From NCBI RefSeq assembly GCF_040954645.1, contig NC_092808.1, positions 81,843,389-81,907,388 on the forward strand: a stretch of DNA of 64,000 nucleotides. Direction: 5' to 3'. Shown here piece after piece: positions 34,313 to 43,686 of this stretch (positions within the stretch are counted from its first letter, which is position 1; the number at the start of each line of letters is the position of its first letter). Position numbers and translations under genes: made by a program. Origin of the DNA: Diabrotica undecimpunctata (lineage: Eukaryota > Arthropoda > Insecta > Coleoptera > Chrysomelidae). The notes under the pieces were generated by a model. That model did not search any database. It was not told where the DNA came from and saw nothing but the letters and a program-made list of their open reading frames with translations.

Positions 34313-35030
34313 GTCCTCTTCTTCTAAAAAGTTAAACAAGTGATATATGAACGTGTCTACAAAAAACTAGACGATAGAATAACGGGAAACCAACTGGGAT
34401 GTAGAAAAAGATTTGGCACTTTTTCTTCTTCCTATGCCATCGCCATTAACGGAGGTTGGCGACCACATTTCTAAAAGTTTCTCTTTCTTTTGCAACGTGG
34501 AATAATTCATCTACAGTCATGTTTGTCCAGTCTCGAATATTTCGCAGCCATGACTTTCTCTTTCTACCTAGTCCCTTTTTGATATCGACTCCACCCTGCA
34601 TGATGACCTGCAGAAGACTATATTTATCATTCCTCAGTATGTGTCCAAGGTATGCAGTCTTGCGTACTTTTATTATATAGTTTGGCACTAGCGAGGCATT
34701 AATTACTATACAAACACTCATAGAATGGTGTCGAGATATTAACTGTGACATATTCATATAGTTGACTTTGAGAAAGCCTAAGATAAAATGCAACACAGAA
34801 GGCTTGCAATCTTATTACGAAACTCAAAAATTGATGATCAGGATGTGAGATTTATTAAAAATTTATACCGATATCAAAAAGCCATAATACGCGTAGACCA
34901 ACAAAAATCTAAAAAAATACTTATAAGAAGAGGAGTACGACAAGGATGTAGGTATACTATCCCCACATTTTTTTTAATATGTGCAGGACTAAAAAATTTT
35001 GTTAATCGCACAACAAAGTAGAACTTTAAA
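34313..35030 (+). pseudogene. non-LTR RT fragment, right of the Bel/Pao insertion
   Basis: Continuation of 27845-27977. It reads YERVYKKLDDRITGNQLGC, then RKRFGT up to 34420, is interrupted by the minus-strand tail at 34421-34680, and continues from 34690 with SEALITIQTLIEWCRDINCD, a frame change, KMQHRRLAILLRNSKIDDQD and RRGVRQGC. These are RT palm motifs of an insect CR1/RTE-like element. The catalytic YADD is not reached. Two separate insertions split one RT gene. Confidence 0.72.
34421..34680 (-). mobile_element. 260-bp non-LTR tail of the GAA-tailed family
   Basis: Flanked by tttggcact (34412-34420 and 34681-34689). The minus strand reads VRKTAYLGHILRNDKYSLLQ, GRKRKSWLRNIRDW and NVVANLR with a stop, then a gaagaagaaaaa tail. 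Removing it rejoins the RT frame of the surrounding fragment. Related to 3378-3550 and 8014-8265. Confidence 0.87.
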
Positions 35031-35100
35031 AATTCTAAAAACAAAAATTTAGACAAGCAGACCTTGTAACTCGACTTCTATTTAACATTGTTCTTGAATG
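35031..35100 (+). pseudogene. short RT fragment of another element
   Basis: A frame near 35045-35100 reads FRQADLVTRLLFNIVLE and a stop, resembling the LRQGDPLSTxLFNIVLE motif of RT. Too short to assign. Confidence 0.4.
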
Positions 35101-35408
35101 ATAAGTAAGTATCTGTTATTTTTGTTCTTTGGCGCATTTTTTTATTTGTGATTTTACTTTTAAAATACTTTTTAGAAAATATTGTCTCACCAATCTTTAG
35201 ATTACACATATTTTGTCTGTACCACCTTCCTTATCAGCAACGAGTTACTGCTTCATATGTAAATACCGGTAATACACATTGAGTAAAAAACCTTTTTTTG
35301 CAGATAAATCCGGGTTCAGAACGTACTAAAATTTTTCAAACGCACCTTGAGTCACTCCCACATGACAAAAAAGCTCACAAGTTTATTCAGTTTCGATTTT
35401 AATTTTAG
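35101..35408. other. no gene recognised
   Basis: AT-rich spacer before the microsatellite. Confidence 0.45.
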
Positions 35409-35554
<146 letters not shown>

Positions 35555-35557
35555 AGT

Positions 35558-37516
35558 TAGACGAATTAGAGTCCGCATATCAGTTATGCCCAAAAAATGA
35601 TATAAAAATAGTCTATGGAGACCTAAACGCCAAAGTTGGAAAGAACAGCAATTCCAAGCCACAATAGGTAGGCACAGTCTCCATGGGCAATCAAATGACA
35701 ATGGCAATAGGTTAATAAACCTAGCAAACTTAACATAGTGATTACCAGCACTTACTTCGCTCGCAAAGATATACACAAAGGTACCTAGAAATCCCCGGAT
35801 GGACTTACAGTAAATATGATAGACCATGTCATTGTAGACTCGAGACACCAATCGAATATAATAAACGTCCGCACCAGAAGAGGGGCAAATGCGGATTCTG
35901 ATCACTACCTGGTCGAAAGTAGGATAAGGGATAGAATTTCAAACATCAAAAAGGAAAGAGGCTCTAAACATGAACGATACAAGGTAGAAGGACTCAAAGA
36001 AACAAACAAAAATAAGGAGTATTAAGAAAAGATAAACAATAAACTAAAAAACAGAATAACACATGAAAACCTAAATAAGGAGTGGGAAGAATGCAGAGAC
36101 CTCATAAAAGGGGCAGCTAAAGAAGTACTAGGCATAGAATGTAGAGAAAGAAGAACAAGAACGAATGACTGGTTTGACGAAGAATGTCAGATCATAACAG
36201 ACAAAAAAAAACAGCGCATTTTTACTGATGCAACAGGGGCACAGAACCCGACAAGTAGAGGAAGAATATAAACGACTACGCAAAGAAGAAAAGAAAACTC
36301 GCCAAAGAAAAAAGAGAGAATATATGAACAATGAACTTCAAGAACTACAAGAACTAAGTAAATCAACAGAGACAAGAAAATTTTATCAGAGGCTGAACAA
36401 AAGCAGAAAAGACTTCATCCGAGAACAACGATGTGTAGAGATAAGGAAGGTAATATATTGACAGAACAGCAAGAGATACTAAGTAGATGGACAGAACATT
36501 TTACGGAAAAGTTTGAAGGAGATCGGAGAGAGACGAATCCTGACATACCATTAGACCAAGCAGGCAACAGAGAAAAGACTCCACCAACAATATCCGAGAT
36601 TAGAGCAGCAGTAGACAAATTAAAGAACAATAAAGCACCGGGATCGGATCAAATAGCATCGAAATTACTGAAGGAAGGAGAAGACGCACTACAAAAAACA
36701 ATACATGAATTGATAACAAAGATATGGTCGAATAAACAGCTACTAGCGGATTGGAATAGCGGTATTATTGTACTATTACATAAAAAAGGCAATCAGTTAG
36801 AATGTGGAAACTACCGTGGAATCACTCTGCTGAATGCAGCATACAAAATAATGTCCAACGTCATTGATGAAAGACTTAGACCACACGCTGAAAAAATAGT
36901 TGGCAAATACCAAAGTGGCTTCTGTAGACAGAAGTCAACAATAGACCAAATATTTGTTCTGCGACAGATCCTCGAAAAAACAAGTGAATATAACATCGAT
37001 ACACATCATCTCTTCATAGACTTTGAAAGCGCAAATGACAATATAAACCGAGAATTCTTAATAAAAGCAATGAAAGAATTTAATATACCAACACAACTAA
37101 TAGAACTGATAAAAGAATCTCTAAAACTAGAAAGTAGAATCCGAATACAAAATGAATTAAAGGAAACAATAGATGTGAAAAAGCATCTTGTTCAACATCG
37201 TACTCGAGAAAATACTGACGGACACAACAGTCAATACACGAGGAACAATCATTAATAAAAGCGTGCAAATACTAGCATTTGCAGATGATGTTGACATAAT
37301 CGCAAGATCAAGAGGAGAAATGATAGAGGCATACAACCAAATAGAACGAGCTGCACAAAATAGTGGTCTTAAAATCAAGCAGACCAAAATAAAATATATG
37401 CAGGTAAGTAGAAACGCAGAAATAAGGCAGCCACAAAATATAACAATAGGAGAATACAACATAGAGGGGGTAAAAAACTTTATATACTTGGGATCCCTAG
37501 TCACGTCTGATAATAA
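35558..37516 (+). pseudogene. non-LTR endonuclease (3' part) and RT, upstream of gypsy B
   Basis: Endonuclease remnants come first: [14 protein letters not shown] near 35605, then [18 protein letters not shown] and [11 protein letters not shown] (the final SDH motif) at 35816-35910. The RT frame 36431-37255 has NKAPGSDQIASKLL, LECGNYRGITLLNAAYKI, YQSGFCRQKSTIDQIF and HLFIDFESANDNI (the AYD position is altered). A frame change near 37180 leads to 37188-37529, with LAFADDVDII (catalytic Asp pair) and KNFIYLGSLV. The frame runs straight into the gypsy LTR at 37517 and resumes at 43691. Several frame breaks make it inactive. Confidence 0.83.
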
Positions 37517-37787
37517 TGTAACGAAATAGCCCATCTCCGATACGTCATAATTCTTAGAAGGACGAATCTAGAAAACGTAAGAATCGGCATGTAAATAGCG
37601 CCCGTCCTTCGGACGGGAGACAATTAGAGGTGGTACAACGCCAGAATGTTCTCGAAAAGTAACTTTATTATATATATGTAACGTTGTTAGGAGTGAGTTT
37701 AGTTGATAAGAGAGTACCGAACTGTAAACTTATAAATAAATATATGTATATAAATTCGAACCGCTCGTTTTATTTAATCACGCTACA
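37517..37787 (+). repeat. 5' LTR of gypsy B
   Basis: 271 bp, tgtaacgaaatagccc... to ...cacgctaca. It holds a strong hairpin (37601-37617), a ttattatatatatg TATA-like run near 37667 and an aataaa near 37735. It differs from the 3' LTR at gtaaat/gtcaat and ggtggt/ggtggg. Confidence 0.95.
37601..37617 (+). other. LTR stem-loop
   Basis: cccgtccttcggacggg forms a perfect 7-bp GC-rich stem with a 3-nt loop. It is present unchanged in the other LTR at 43500-43516. Confidence 0.8.
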
Positions 37788-37933
37788 GTTGGTGTTACGG
37801 TGTGAGTAAAAAGAAATAAATTCAGCAGTGACTTTTGAAAAAGACTTTTGAACTTTTGAAAAGTACTGTTCGTCGGGAACATCCGCGTAGTTCGGTAGTG
37901 TCCTTTGTACGAAAGAACATTTAAAAAGTACGT

Positions 37934-39279
37934 GTGTGCCTGACCAAAGATGCTGCTAGTAAACTTTCAGTAAAACAGTTGCGTGAGCAACTGGAAGAAC
38001 GCGATGAAGATTGCAGCGGGTCCAAGAAGATACTCCAAGAACGACTGAAGACTGTTCTCAACAAGAATGGAGAAGACCCAGAGACATTCCAGTTCCAGTC
38101 AGCAGAACAAGCAGTTTTAATGAAGATCGAAGAGAGTTCCAGAAAAAAGATAAGAAATTTGAAAACGTCTCTCAAATGATAGAAGAATCTTCTCGAAAGA
38201 ATGATGAAAGATTCAATGAAACGTCTCAAATGATAGAAGAATCTTCTCGAAAGAATGACGAAAGATTCAATGAAACGTCTCAAATGATAGAAGAATCTTC
38301 TAAAAAAAATGATGATAAATTAGAGAACGTTTCCAAAAGATTCGATGAGAAATTCGAAAATGTATCTCGAAGATTCGACGAGAAATTTGAAAATGTTTCT
38401 CAAATAATGGAAGAAACTTCTAAAAAGAACAATGAAAAATTTGAAGAAGTTTCTAAAACATTTGATAAAGTAGAAGAGAAGATCAAACAGTTAGAGAGCA
38501 TGATAACTAATACAAAAGTGCTACCACCGGTTAATACAATAGCCTTAGATCCGGTAGTGAAAGAAGAATCACCTAGAGACGAAACGACACATAATATGAG
38601 ATTCAAATTGCCACCATTTGATGGAAAGTCCTCTTGGTCAATATACCTTAGACAATTTGAAGCTATTTCGATAGCCAATCATTGGACAGAACAAGAAAAA
38701 GCTGTTTCCTTGACTGCTGCTTTACGAGGTGATGCTGCAGATATCCTAAGATCGATTCCTTAGGGTCAAGAAAAATGTTACCAGACCTTGTTCACTCGAC
38801 TAGACAAACGTTATGGAGATGCCCATCTACAACAAGTCTACAAGGCGCAACTAAGAAGTAGAATTCAACGAGCAAGTGAAAATTTGCAAGAGTTTGAAGC
38901 AGATGTTGCTCGTATAGTGCGGTTGGCTTATCCGGAGGTACCAGATATTATTTTAGAAGAAATTGCTGTAGATACCTTCGTCAATGGGTTAAAAGAAAGT
39001 GAATTACAGAAAGCTTTACGACTAGCAAGACCGAAAGTTCTAGATGAAGCGCTCGCTATTGCCTTGGAACATGAAACAGCTAGTCAAACTTCACGGAGTC
39101 ATCGAGTAAGAACCATTGTAGAAGGCGACGAACCAAACGATGAACGTCTGGAAGAAATGGTACGAAAAGTAGTTCGCAACACGATGCCGAAGAGACGCGA
39201 GCCCAGATGTTGGAATTGCGGTGACGTAGGTCATATTCGCCGTAATTGCAAGAAAATGATACAACAGTCGGAAAACTAG
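37934..39279 (+). pseudogene. gypsy B Gag (SAP-like, coiled coil, CCHC)
   Basis: The N-terminal frame carries KLSVKQLREQLEERDEDCSG and KKILQERL, which fits a SAP nucleic-acid-binding motif. A frame change near 38140 leads to a charged coiled coil built from tandem copies of an 18-residue unit (QMIEESSRKNDERFNETS). Then comes the Gag core from KLPPFDGKSSWSIYLRQFEA, a TAG at 38761-38763, TRLDKRYGD onward, and a single CCHC knuckle CWNCGDVGHIRRNC near 39210. No ATG lies in the first frame; upstream it is closed by a stop at 37922, so the start is unclear. The end overlaps the protease frame by 34 nt in the -1 frame, as expected for ribosomal frameshifting. Confidence 0.83.
38173..38401 (+). repeat. 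54-bp and 33-bp tandem repeats in gag
   Basis: Three 54-bp units begin at 38173, 38227 and 38281 (caaatgatagaagaatcttc). They are followed by two shorter 33-bp units (agattcgatgagaaattcga type) from about 38338. Both encode coiled-coil heptads, so copy number can vary without frame change. Confidence 0.85.
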
Positions 39280-39839
39280 AACGGGTCGACAACAAGGGGC
39301 AACTGCCGACCTCGAGAAACACAGCCCCCATAGTAACTGTGAACATTACGTCCTCAGGTGGAATTCATAGCTTGTACATAGAGGGTCGTATCAATAATAA
39401 ATGTAGATCGTTTTTGGTAGATACAGGTGCAACGAGAACTATTGCACGGCCAGAAGTAGTACGAGGCCATCTTAAATTATTGCCTGCAACAGTAAAGCTT
39501 AGAACAGCAACTGGTGAGATAATTAATACATATGGCGAGGCTAATATGTCAGTATCCATTGGCCAGACCACAGTGAAACATACAGTATTAATTGCAGAGA
39601 TCTCCGATGAGTTCATATTGGGGATGGATTTACTAAGGAAAGTTGGGGCTGTATTGAATGTCAAAGATGGAGTTCTCGAGATCAGTGGTGAAGAGTTGCC
39701 GTTTCATGAAGACAAAGAAGATGTTATCAGCTTAATAACTACTTGTGACGTAACAATAGTTCCTAACGGCAAAAGCTTTGGTGAGAATTCGAGATGTCGT
39801 CCCTGTAAGAGTTATGAATTTAAAGGGAAATGCTATTAA
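39246..39839 (+). pseudogene. gypsy B aspartic protease
   Basis: The frame overlaps the 3' end of gag (-1). The retropepsin site FLVDTGATRTI is near 39415, and the second conserved block EFILGMDLLRKVGAVL is near 39615. The frame then breaks near 39777 and similarity continues in the next frame. The protease domain itself (~110 residues) is complete and has its catalytic Asp. It would cleave the Gag-Pol precursor inside particles. Confidence 0.87.
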
Positions 39840-41169
39840 GTTAAGTAAAAGAACTTTGATCGGACAGTGTGTTCCCGTGGCTTCGATTTGTTCCATGAAT
39901 ACTAATGAGAAACCGTCGAAATCTAAGTATCCAAAGGAGCTTGTTGAGAAGATGATTTAAACGTGCCAAGACCTTGATGATGAACGAACAAAAAAAGTGA
40001 AGTCTATGCTGATAGAATTTCAAGATGTTTTTGCCATGGATAAGAAAGATAATGGCAAAACAAGCATAGTAAAGCATAAAATTAATAACGGAGACGCTCA
40101 GCCAATCAGACATCAACCTAGACGACTTCCATTTGCGAAAAGAGATGAAGCCGAAGACATCATCAAAGATATGAACAAACAAGGGGTAATTGAACCATCA
40201 AATAGTCCATGGACATCACCAGTAGTGCTAGTAAAGAAGAAAGATGGTTCAACACGTTTTTGTATTGACTACCGACAGCTCAATGCAGTAACTAAAAAAG
40301 ATAGTTATCCTTTGCCCAGAATAGACGATACTTTGGATACACTTTCTGGTTCTCGTTGGTTCTCTACAGTCGATCTGAAAAGTGGATATTGGCAAGTAGA
40401 CATGGAGCCAGCTGATCGTGAAAAAACCGCATTCTCGATAGGATCAGGGCTTTGGCAGTTTACAGTTATGCCCTTTGGTTTATGTAATGCCCCGGCCACA
40501 TTTGAAAGATTAATGGAGGCAGTTTTAAGAGGTCTAACATGGAAAACATGCCTGGTTTATTTGGATGATGTAATTGTGGTTGGAAGATCCTTCGATGAAC
40601 ATGCCAATAATCTGACAGAAGTTTTTCAACGATTGAGGGCAGCGAATTTAAAGTTAAGTCCAAAGAAATGTCACTTGTTTCGACGAGAAGTGAAGTACTT
40701 GGGACATATTGTAGCAAGTAATGGTGTAACAGCTGATCCTGAAAAACTTTCAGCAATTAAGGATTGGCCTGTACCAAGAAATAAACACGAAATTAGAAGT
40801 TTTCTTGGCCTATGTACATATTACCGACGTTTTGTCAAAGGATTTGCCAACATCTCCAAGCCATTAACAAAGTTGACAGAAGAAGGCAAAGAATATACAT
40901 GGAGCGAAGAGTGTCAAAGAGCTTTCGAAAACTTACAAATGGCTCTAACCAGCGCACCGATTTTAAGCTACCCTAGACAGGCAGGAAAATTTGTGTTGGA
41001 CACCGATGCAAGCAACAGTGCAATAGGAGCTGTTCTCTCACAAATCCAAGATGGACAGGAGAAAGTCATCGCTTACTTTAGCAAAGTCTTGTCAAAACCA
41101 GAAAGAAACTATTGCGTTACTAGGAGAGAATTGCTAGGCGTAGTAAAGGCCTTGCGCGCATTTCCATAA
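39778..41169 (+). pseudogene. gypsy B reverse transcriptase and start of RNase H
   Basis: One frame from 39778 is interrupted by a TAA at 39958-39960, then open from 39961 to 41169. RT blocks are textbook gypsy: SPVVLVKKKDGSTRFCIDYR, YPLPRIDDTLDTLSG, FSTVDLKSGYWQVDM (Asp), FGLCNAPATFERLM and LVYLDDVIVV (YLDD active site). Then come VKYLGHIVASNGV, RSFLGLCTYYRRFV, and the RNase H start FVLDTDASNSAIGAVLSQ with RRELLGVVKAL. A frameshift near 41163 splits RNase H. The catalytic residues of RT are all present. Confidence 0.92.
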
Positions 41170-41173
41170 ATAC

Positions 41174-42931
41174 TTGTATGGCAGAAAGTTTCTTCTTCGC
41201 ACGGATCACGCTGCTCTAAAATGGCTTCTACAATTCCGTAATCCAGAGGGCCAGATGGCAAGATGGTTAGAACGATTGCAAGAATATGATTACGAGATCG
41301 AACACAGGGCTGGCAGAGTTCATTCAAATGCTGATGCCCTTTCGAGACGGCCGTGCAGTGCAAACTGTAATTACTGTCTTAAATTAGAAGAACGACTTTG
41401 CCCCGTGAGACGAACCACCGTCATTAATGATCAATGGCAGCCTCAACAGCTACAAGACGCTCAAGCAGATGATCCATGTATAAAAAGAGTATTGGATTGG
41501 ATGCGTCGAAGTGAAAGACCTTCTTGGCAAGACATTAGTGCATGTAGTCCAGAAGTCAAGTGTTACTGGAGCCAATGGAATTGTCTAGTGCTGAAAGATG
41601 ATCTTCTGTATAGAACCTTTGAGAACGATGATGGTACAGAAACTAAGCTTCAGTTGATTGTACCTAAAAGTAAAGTGTCAGAAGTTTTGCGTCAGTTGCA
41701 TGACGGTACATCAGGTGGACACTTTGGTATTACGAAGACTCTGCAAAAGGTTCGAGAACGGTTCTATTGGGTGAACTGTAAAGATGATGCAAGAAGATGG
41801 TGCCGGAAATGTGAACTGTGTGCAACCAGTAATGGTCCAGTTGGTAAAAAGAGGGCACCCATGAAACAGTACAATGTTGGTAGTCCTATGGAAAGAGTAG
41901 CAATCGACATTGCAGGTCCACTTCCAGAGACGAATGATGGAAATAAATATATCCTGGTAGCCATGGATTATTTTACGAAATGGACTGAGGCCTATGCGAT
42001 ACCAAATCAAGAAGCTGCTACCGTTGCAGAGGTACTGGTTAAAGAATTCTTTAGCCGATTCGGTGTTCCGTTGGAGATCCACTCAGACCAAGGGCGAAAC
42101 TTCGAGTCAAACCTTTTCCAAAACGTTTGTAAATTGATTGGTGTCAATAAGACCAGAACGACACCCCTGCATCCTCAATCAGATGGAATGGTCGAGAGAA
42201 TGAACCGAACAATGGGTAAACACCTGTCCAAGGTTGTATCAGAACATCAAAGAGATTGGGACCAGCATATTCATTTATTCCTAATGGCCTACCGCTCGGC
42301 CGTGAATGAAACTACAGGCCAGACTCCAACCTGCCTGATGTTAGGTCGTGAAGTTCGTTTGCCCTGCGACCTAGAGTTTGGCTGCAGACCTTCCGAAGAA
42401 CATGTTGCAAGCGAAGATTATGTCGACCGCCTGAAGTTAAGAATGAACAACATTCATGAACTTGCCCGACAACACATCCAGATAGCCAGTGACAGAATGA
42501 AAGATCAATATGATTCTCGATGTAAGAGTGAAAGCTATGAAGTAGGTGATCTTGTTTGGCTTTATAATCCACAACGTCGTCGAGGCTTGTCTCCCAAACT
42601 GCAAAGACAATGGGAAGGTCCATATGAAATTAAAAAGAAAATAAATGACGTAATATTCCGAATTAAGAAGTTGCCGAAAGGTAAACCAAAAGTAGTTCAC
42701 ATAAATCGTCTTGCACCATATGCTGGCTCAAATGAAACAGAAGAAGCACGAACCCTTCAACATGAGATCAAAGATGACCGGCGACCAAGCTTTAATGAAT
42801 TTATGTCAAATTACGCAGAGAGAAAGAGTGCTAGATTCGGCGTGACCACAGAAGTTCAGCAGGATCTTTTTAGTGTTCCGCATAACGTCTCTCTAGCCCA
42901 CTGTCATGTGTTGCCCAAGATCTTGAGATGA
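41174..42931 (+). CDS. gypsy B RNase H end, integrase and start of macro domain
   Basis: 585 codons. The RNase H end comes first (LLRTDHAALKWLL, SNADALSRR). The integrase zinc-binding domain is near residues 175-215 (HDGTSGGHFG...CRKCELC). The DDE core has VAIDIAGPL, IHSDQGRNFES and SDGMVERMNRTM, so the triad is complete. A GPY/F-like end (WEGPYEIKKKINDVIFRIK) follows near residue 490. After a ~45-residue linker the last ~20 residues (DLFSVPHNVSLAHC) match the first strand and loop of a Poa1p/OARD1-type macro domain. The stop at 42929-42931 overlaps the ATG of the next frame (ATGA). The frame changes within the preceding ~25 nt, next to a tgt-ca-tgt repeat. Confidence 0.88.
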   Translation: MYGRKFLLRTDHAALKWLLQFRNPEGQMARWLERLQEYDYEIEHRAGRVHSNADALSRRPCSANCNYCLKLEERLCPVRRTTVINDQWQPQQLQDAQADDPCIKRVLDWMRRSERPSWQDISACSPEVKCYWSQWNCLVLKDDLLYRTFENDDGTETKLQLIVPKSKVSEVLRQLHDGTSGGHFGITKTLQKVRERFYWVNCKDDARRWCRKCELCATSNGPVGKKRAPMKQYNVGSPMERVAIDIAGPLPETNDGNKYILVAMDYFTKWTEAYAIPNQEAATVAEVLVKEFFSRFGVPLEIHSDQGRNFESNLFQNVCKLIGVNKTRTTPLHPQSDGMVERMNRTMGKHLSKVVSEHQRDWDQHIHLFLMAYRSAVNETTGQTPTCLMLGREVRLPCDLEFGCRPSEEHVASEDYVDRLKLRMNNIHELARQHIQIASDRMKDQYDSRCKSESYEVGDLVWLYNPQRRRGLSPKLQRQWEGPYEIKKKINDVIFRIKKLPKGKPKVVHINRLAPYAGSNETEEARTLQHEIKDDRRPSFNEFMSNYAERKSARFGVTTEVQQDLFSVPHNVSLAHCHVLPKILR

Positions 42932-43404
42932 CTAACGGAATCTCATCCGTATTTTATAAGAAATTCGGTCGTTTGGACGAGTTAAAAAACCAGCAACCTA
43001 AAGTTGGAAGAGTACTGAGATCAGAAGATGGTTCTCGATCTTTGCTGTATATGGTGACCAGGAAGTCGTATAAAGACAGGGCAAGCTACGAGGATATATG
43101 GCGTGCTCTAACTAATTTGAAGAGAATTGTGTGCAATTACGACATCAAGAATTTGGCCTTACCCAAGATAGGCCATGCACTAGATAATCTGGACTGGAAG
43201 ATTGTCAGAAGCATGCTTGAAGTGATCTTCCGAGAAACCGGCGTACGAATTACTGTGTGTTGCATTAACCCGATGAGATCGTATCCTTTAAAGTCAGTAG
43301 ACTGTTATTTCTTTCTAAAGGGTTCATGCAGAGCTGGAGAGTCCTGTAGATTCCGCCATCTTGTGCCTACATATAGAGTTGCTGATCGGGACGATCAGAT
43401 TTAA
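42928..43404 (+). CDS. gypsy B macro domain (OARD1/TARG1-like) and CCCH zinc finger
   Basis: 158 residues. Residues 3-112 follow the Poa1p/OARD1 macro fold: NGISSVFYKKFGRLDELK, the PKVG turn, LLYMVTRKSYKDRASYEDIW, LALPKIGHALDNLDW and a final ITV strand. From memory of human OARD1, the nucleophilic lysine position (TK-K) is Arg45 here, while the catalytic aspartate (GxGLD) is kept as Asp86. Residues 126-144 form C-x7-C-x5-C-x3-H, a CCCH RNA-binding finger. Macro domains bind or remove ADP-ribose; CCCH fingers bind RNA. It occupies the env position, ends 11 nt before the LTR and overlaps pol by ATGA. Known: the domain families. Inferred: a role against host ADP-ribosylation or in RNA binding. 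Translation could be by reinitiation; more likely it is the C-terminus of an ancestral Pol fusion. Confidence 0.85.
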   Translation: MTNGISSVFYKKFGRLDELKNQQPKVGRVLRSEDGSRSLLYMVTRKSYKDRASYEDIWRALTNLKRIVCNYDIKNLALPKIGHALDNLDWKIVRSMLEVIFRETGVRITVCCINPMRSYPLKSVDCYFFLKGSCRAGESCRFRHLVPTYRVADRDDQI

Positions 43405-43415
43405 GAGGGGAGCAG
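43403..43415 (+). promoter_or_regulatory. polypurine tract of gypsy B
   Basis: aagaggggagcag directly before the 3' LTR; the plus-strand primer site. Confidence 0.7.
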
Positions 43416-43686
43416 TGTAACGAAATAGCCCATCTCCGATACGTCATAATTCTTAGAAGGACGAATCTAGAAAACGTAAGAATCGGCATGTCAATAGCGC
43501 CCGTCCTTCGGACGGGAGACAATTAGAGGTGGGACAACGCCAGAATGTTCTCGAAAAGTAACTTTATTATATATATGTAACGTTGTTAGGAGTGAGTTTA
43601 GTTGATAAGAGAGTACCGAACTGTAAACTTATAAATAAATATATGTATATAAATTCGAACCGCTCGTTTTATTTAATCACGCTACA
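43416..43686 (+). repeat. 3' LTR of gypsy B
   Basis: 271 bp, two differences from the 5' LTR, same hairpin and ends; followed by ataa. Confidence 0.95.

Larger units (their letters stand above)
37517..43686 (+). mobile_element. Ty3/gypsy element B carrying a macro domain and CCCH finger
   Basis: 6.17-kb element bounded by 271-bp LTRs and the 4-bp duplication ataa (37513-37516, 43687-43690). It sits inside a non-LTR RT gene whose frame resumes precisely after the insertion. Coding order: gag (SAP-like motif, coiled coil, CCHC), protease, RT, RNase H, integrase, then a Poa1p/OARD1-like macro domain and a CCCH zinc finger before the polypurine tract. The LTRs differ at two of 271 positions, so it is young, yet the coding frame has about six breaks. 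It may have moved in trans, or some breaks may be assembly errors. Confidence 0.93.

Noticed and set aside
42928..43404. Envelope glycoprotein in the ORF after pol
   Set aside because: No signal peptide, transmembrane segment or furin-like site; the sequence instead fits a macro domain and CCCH finger.
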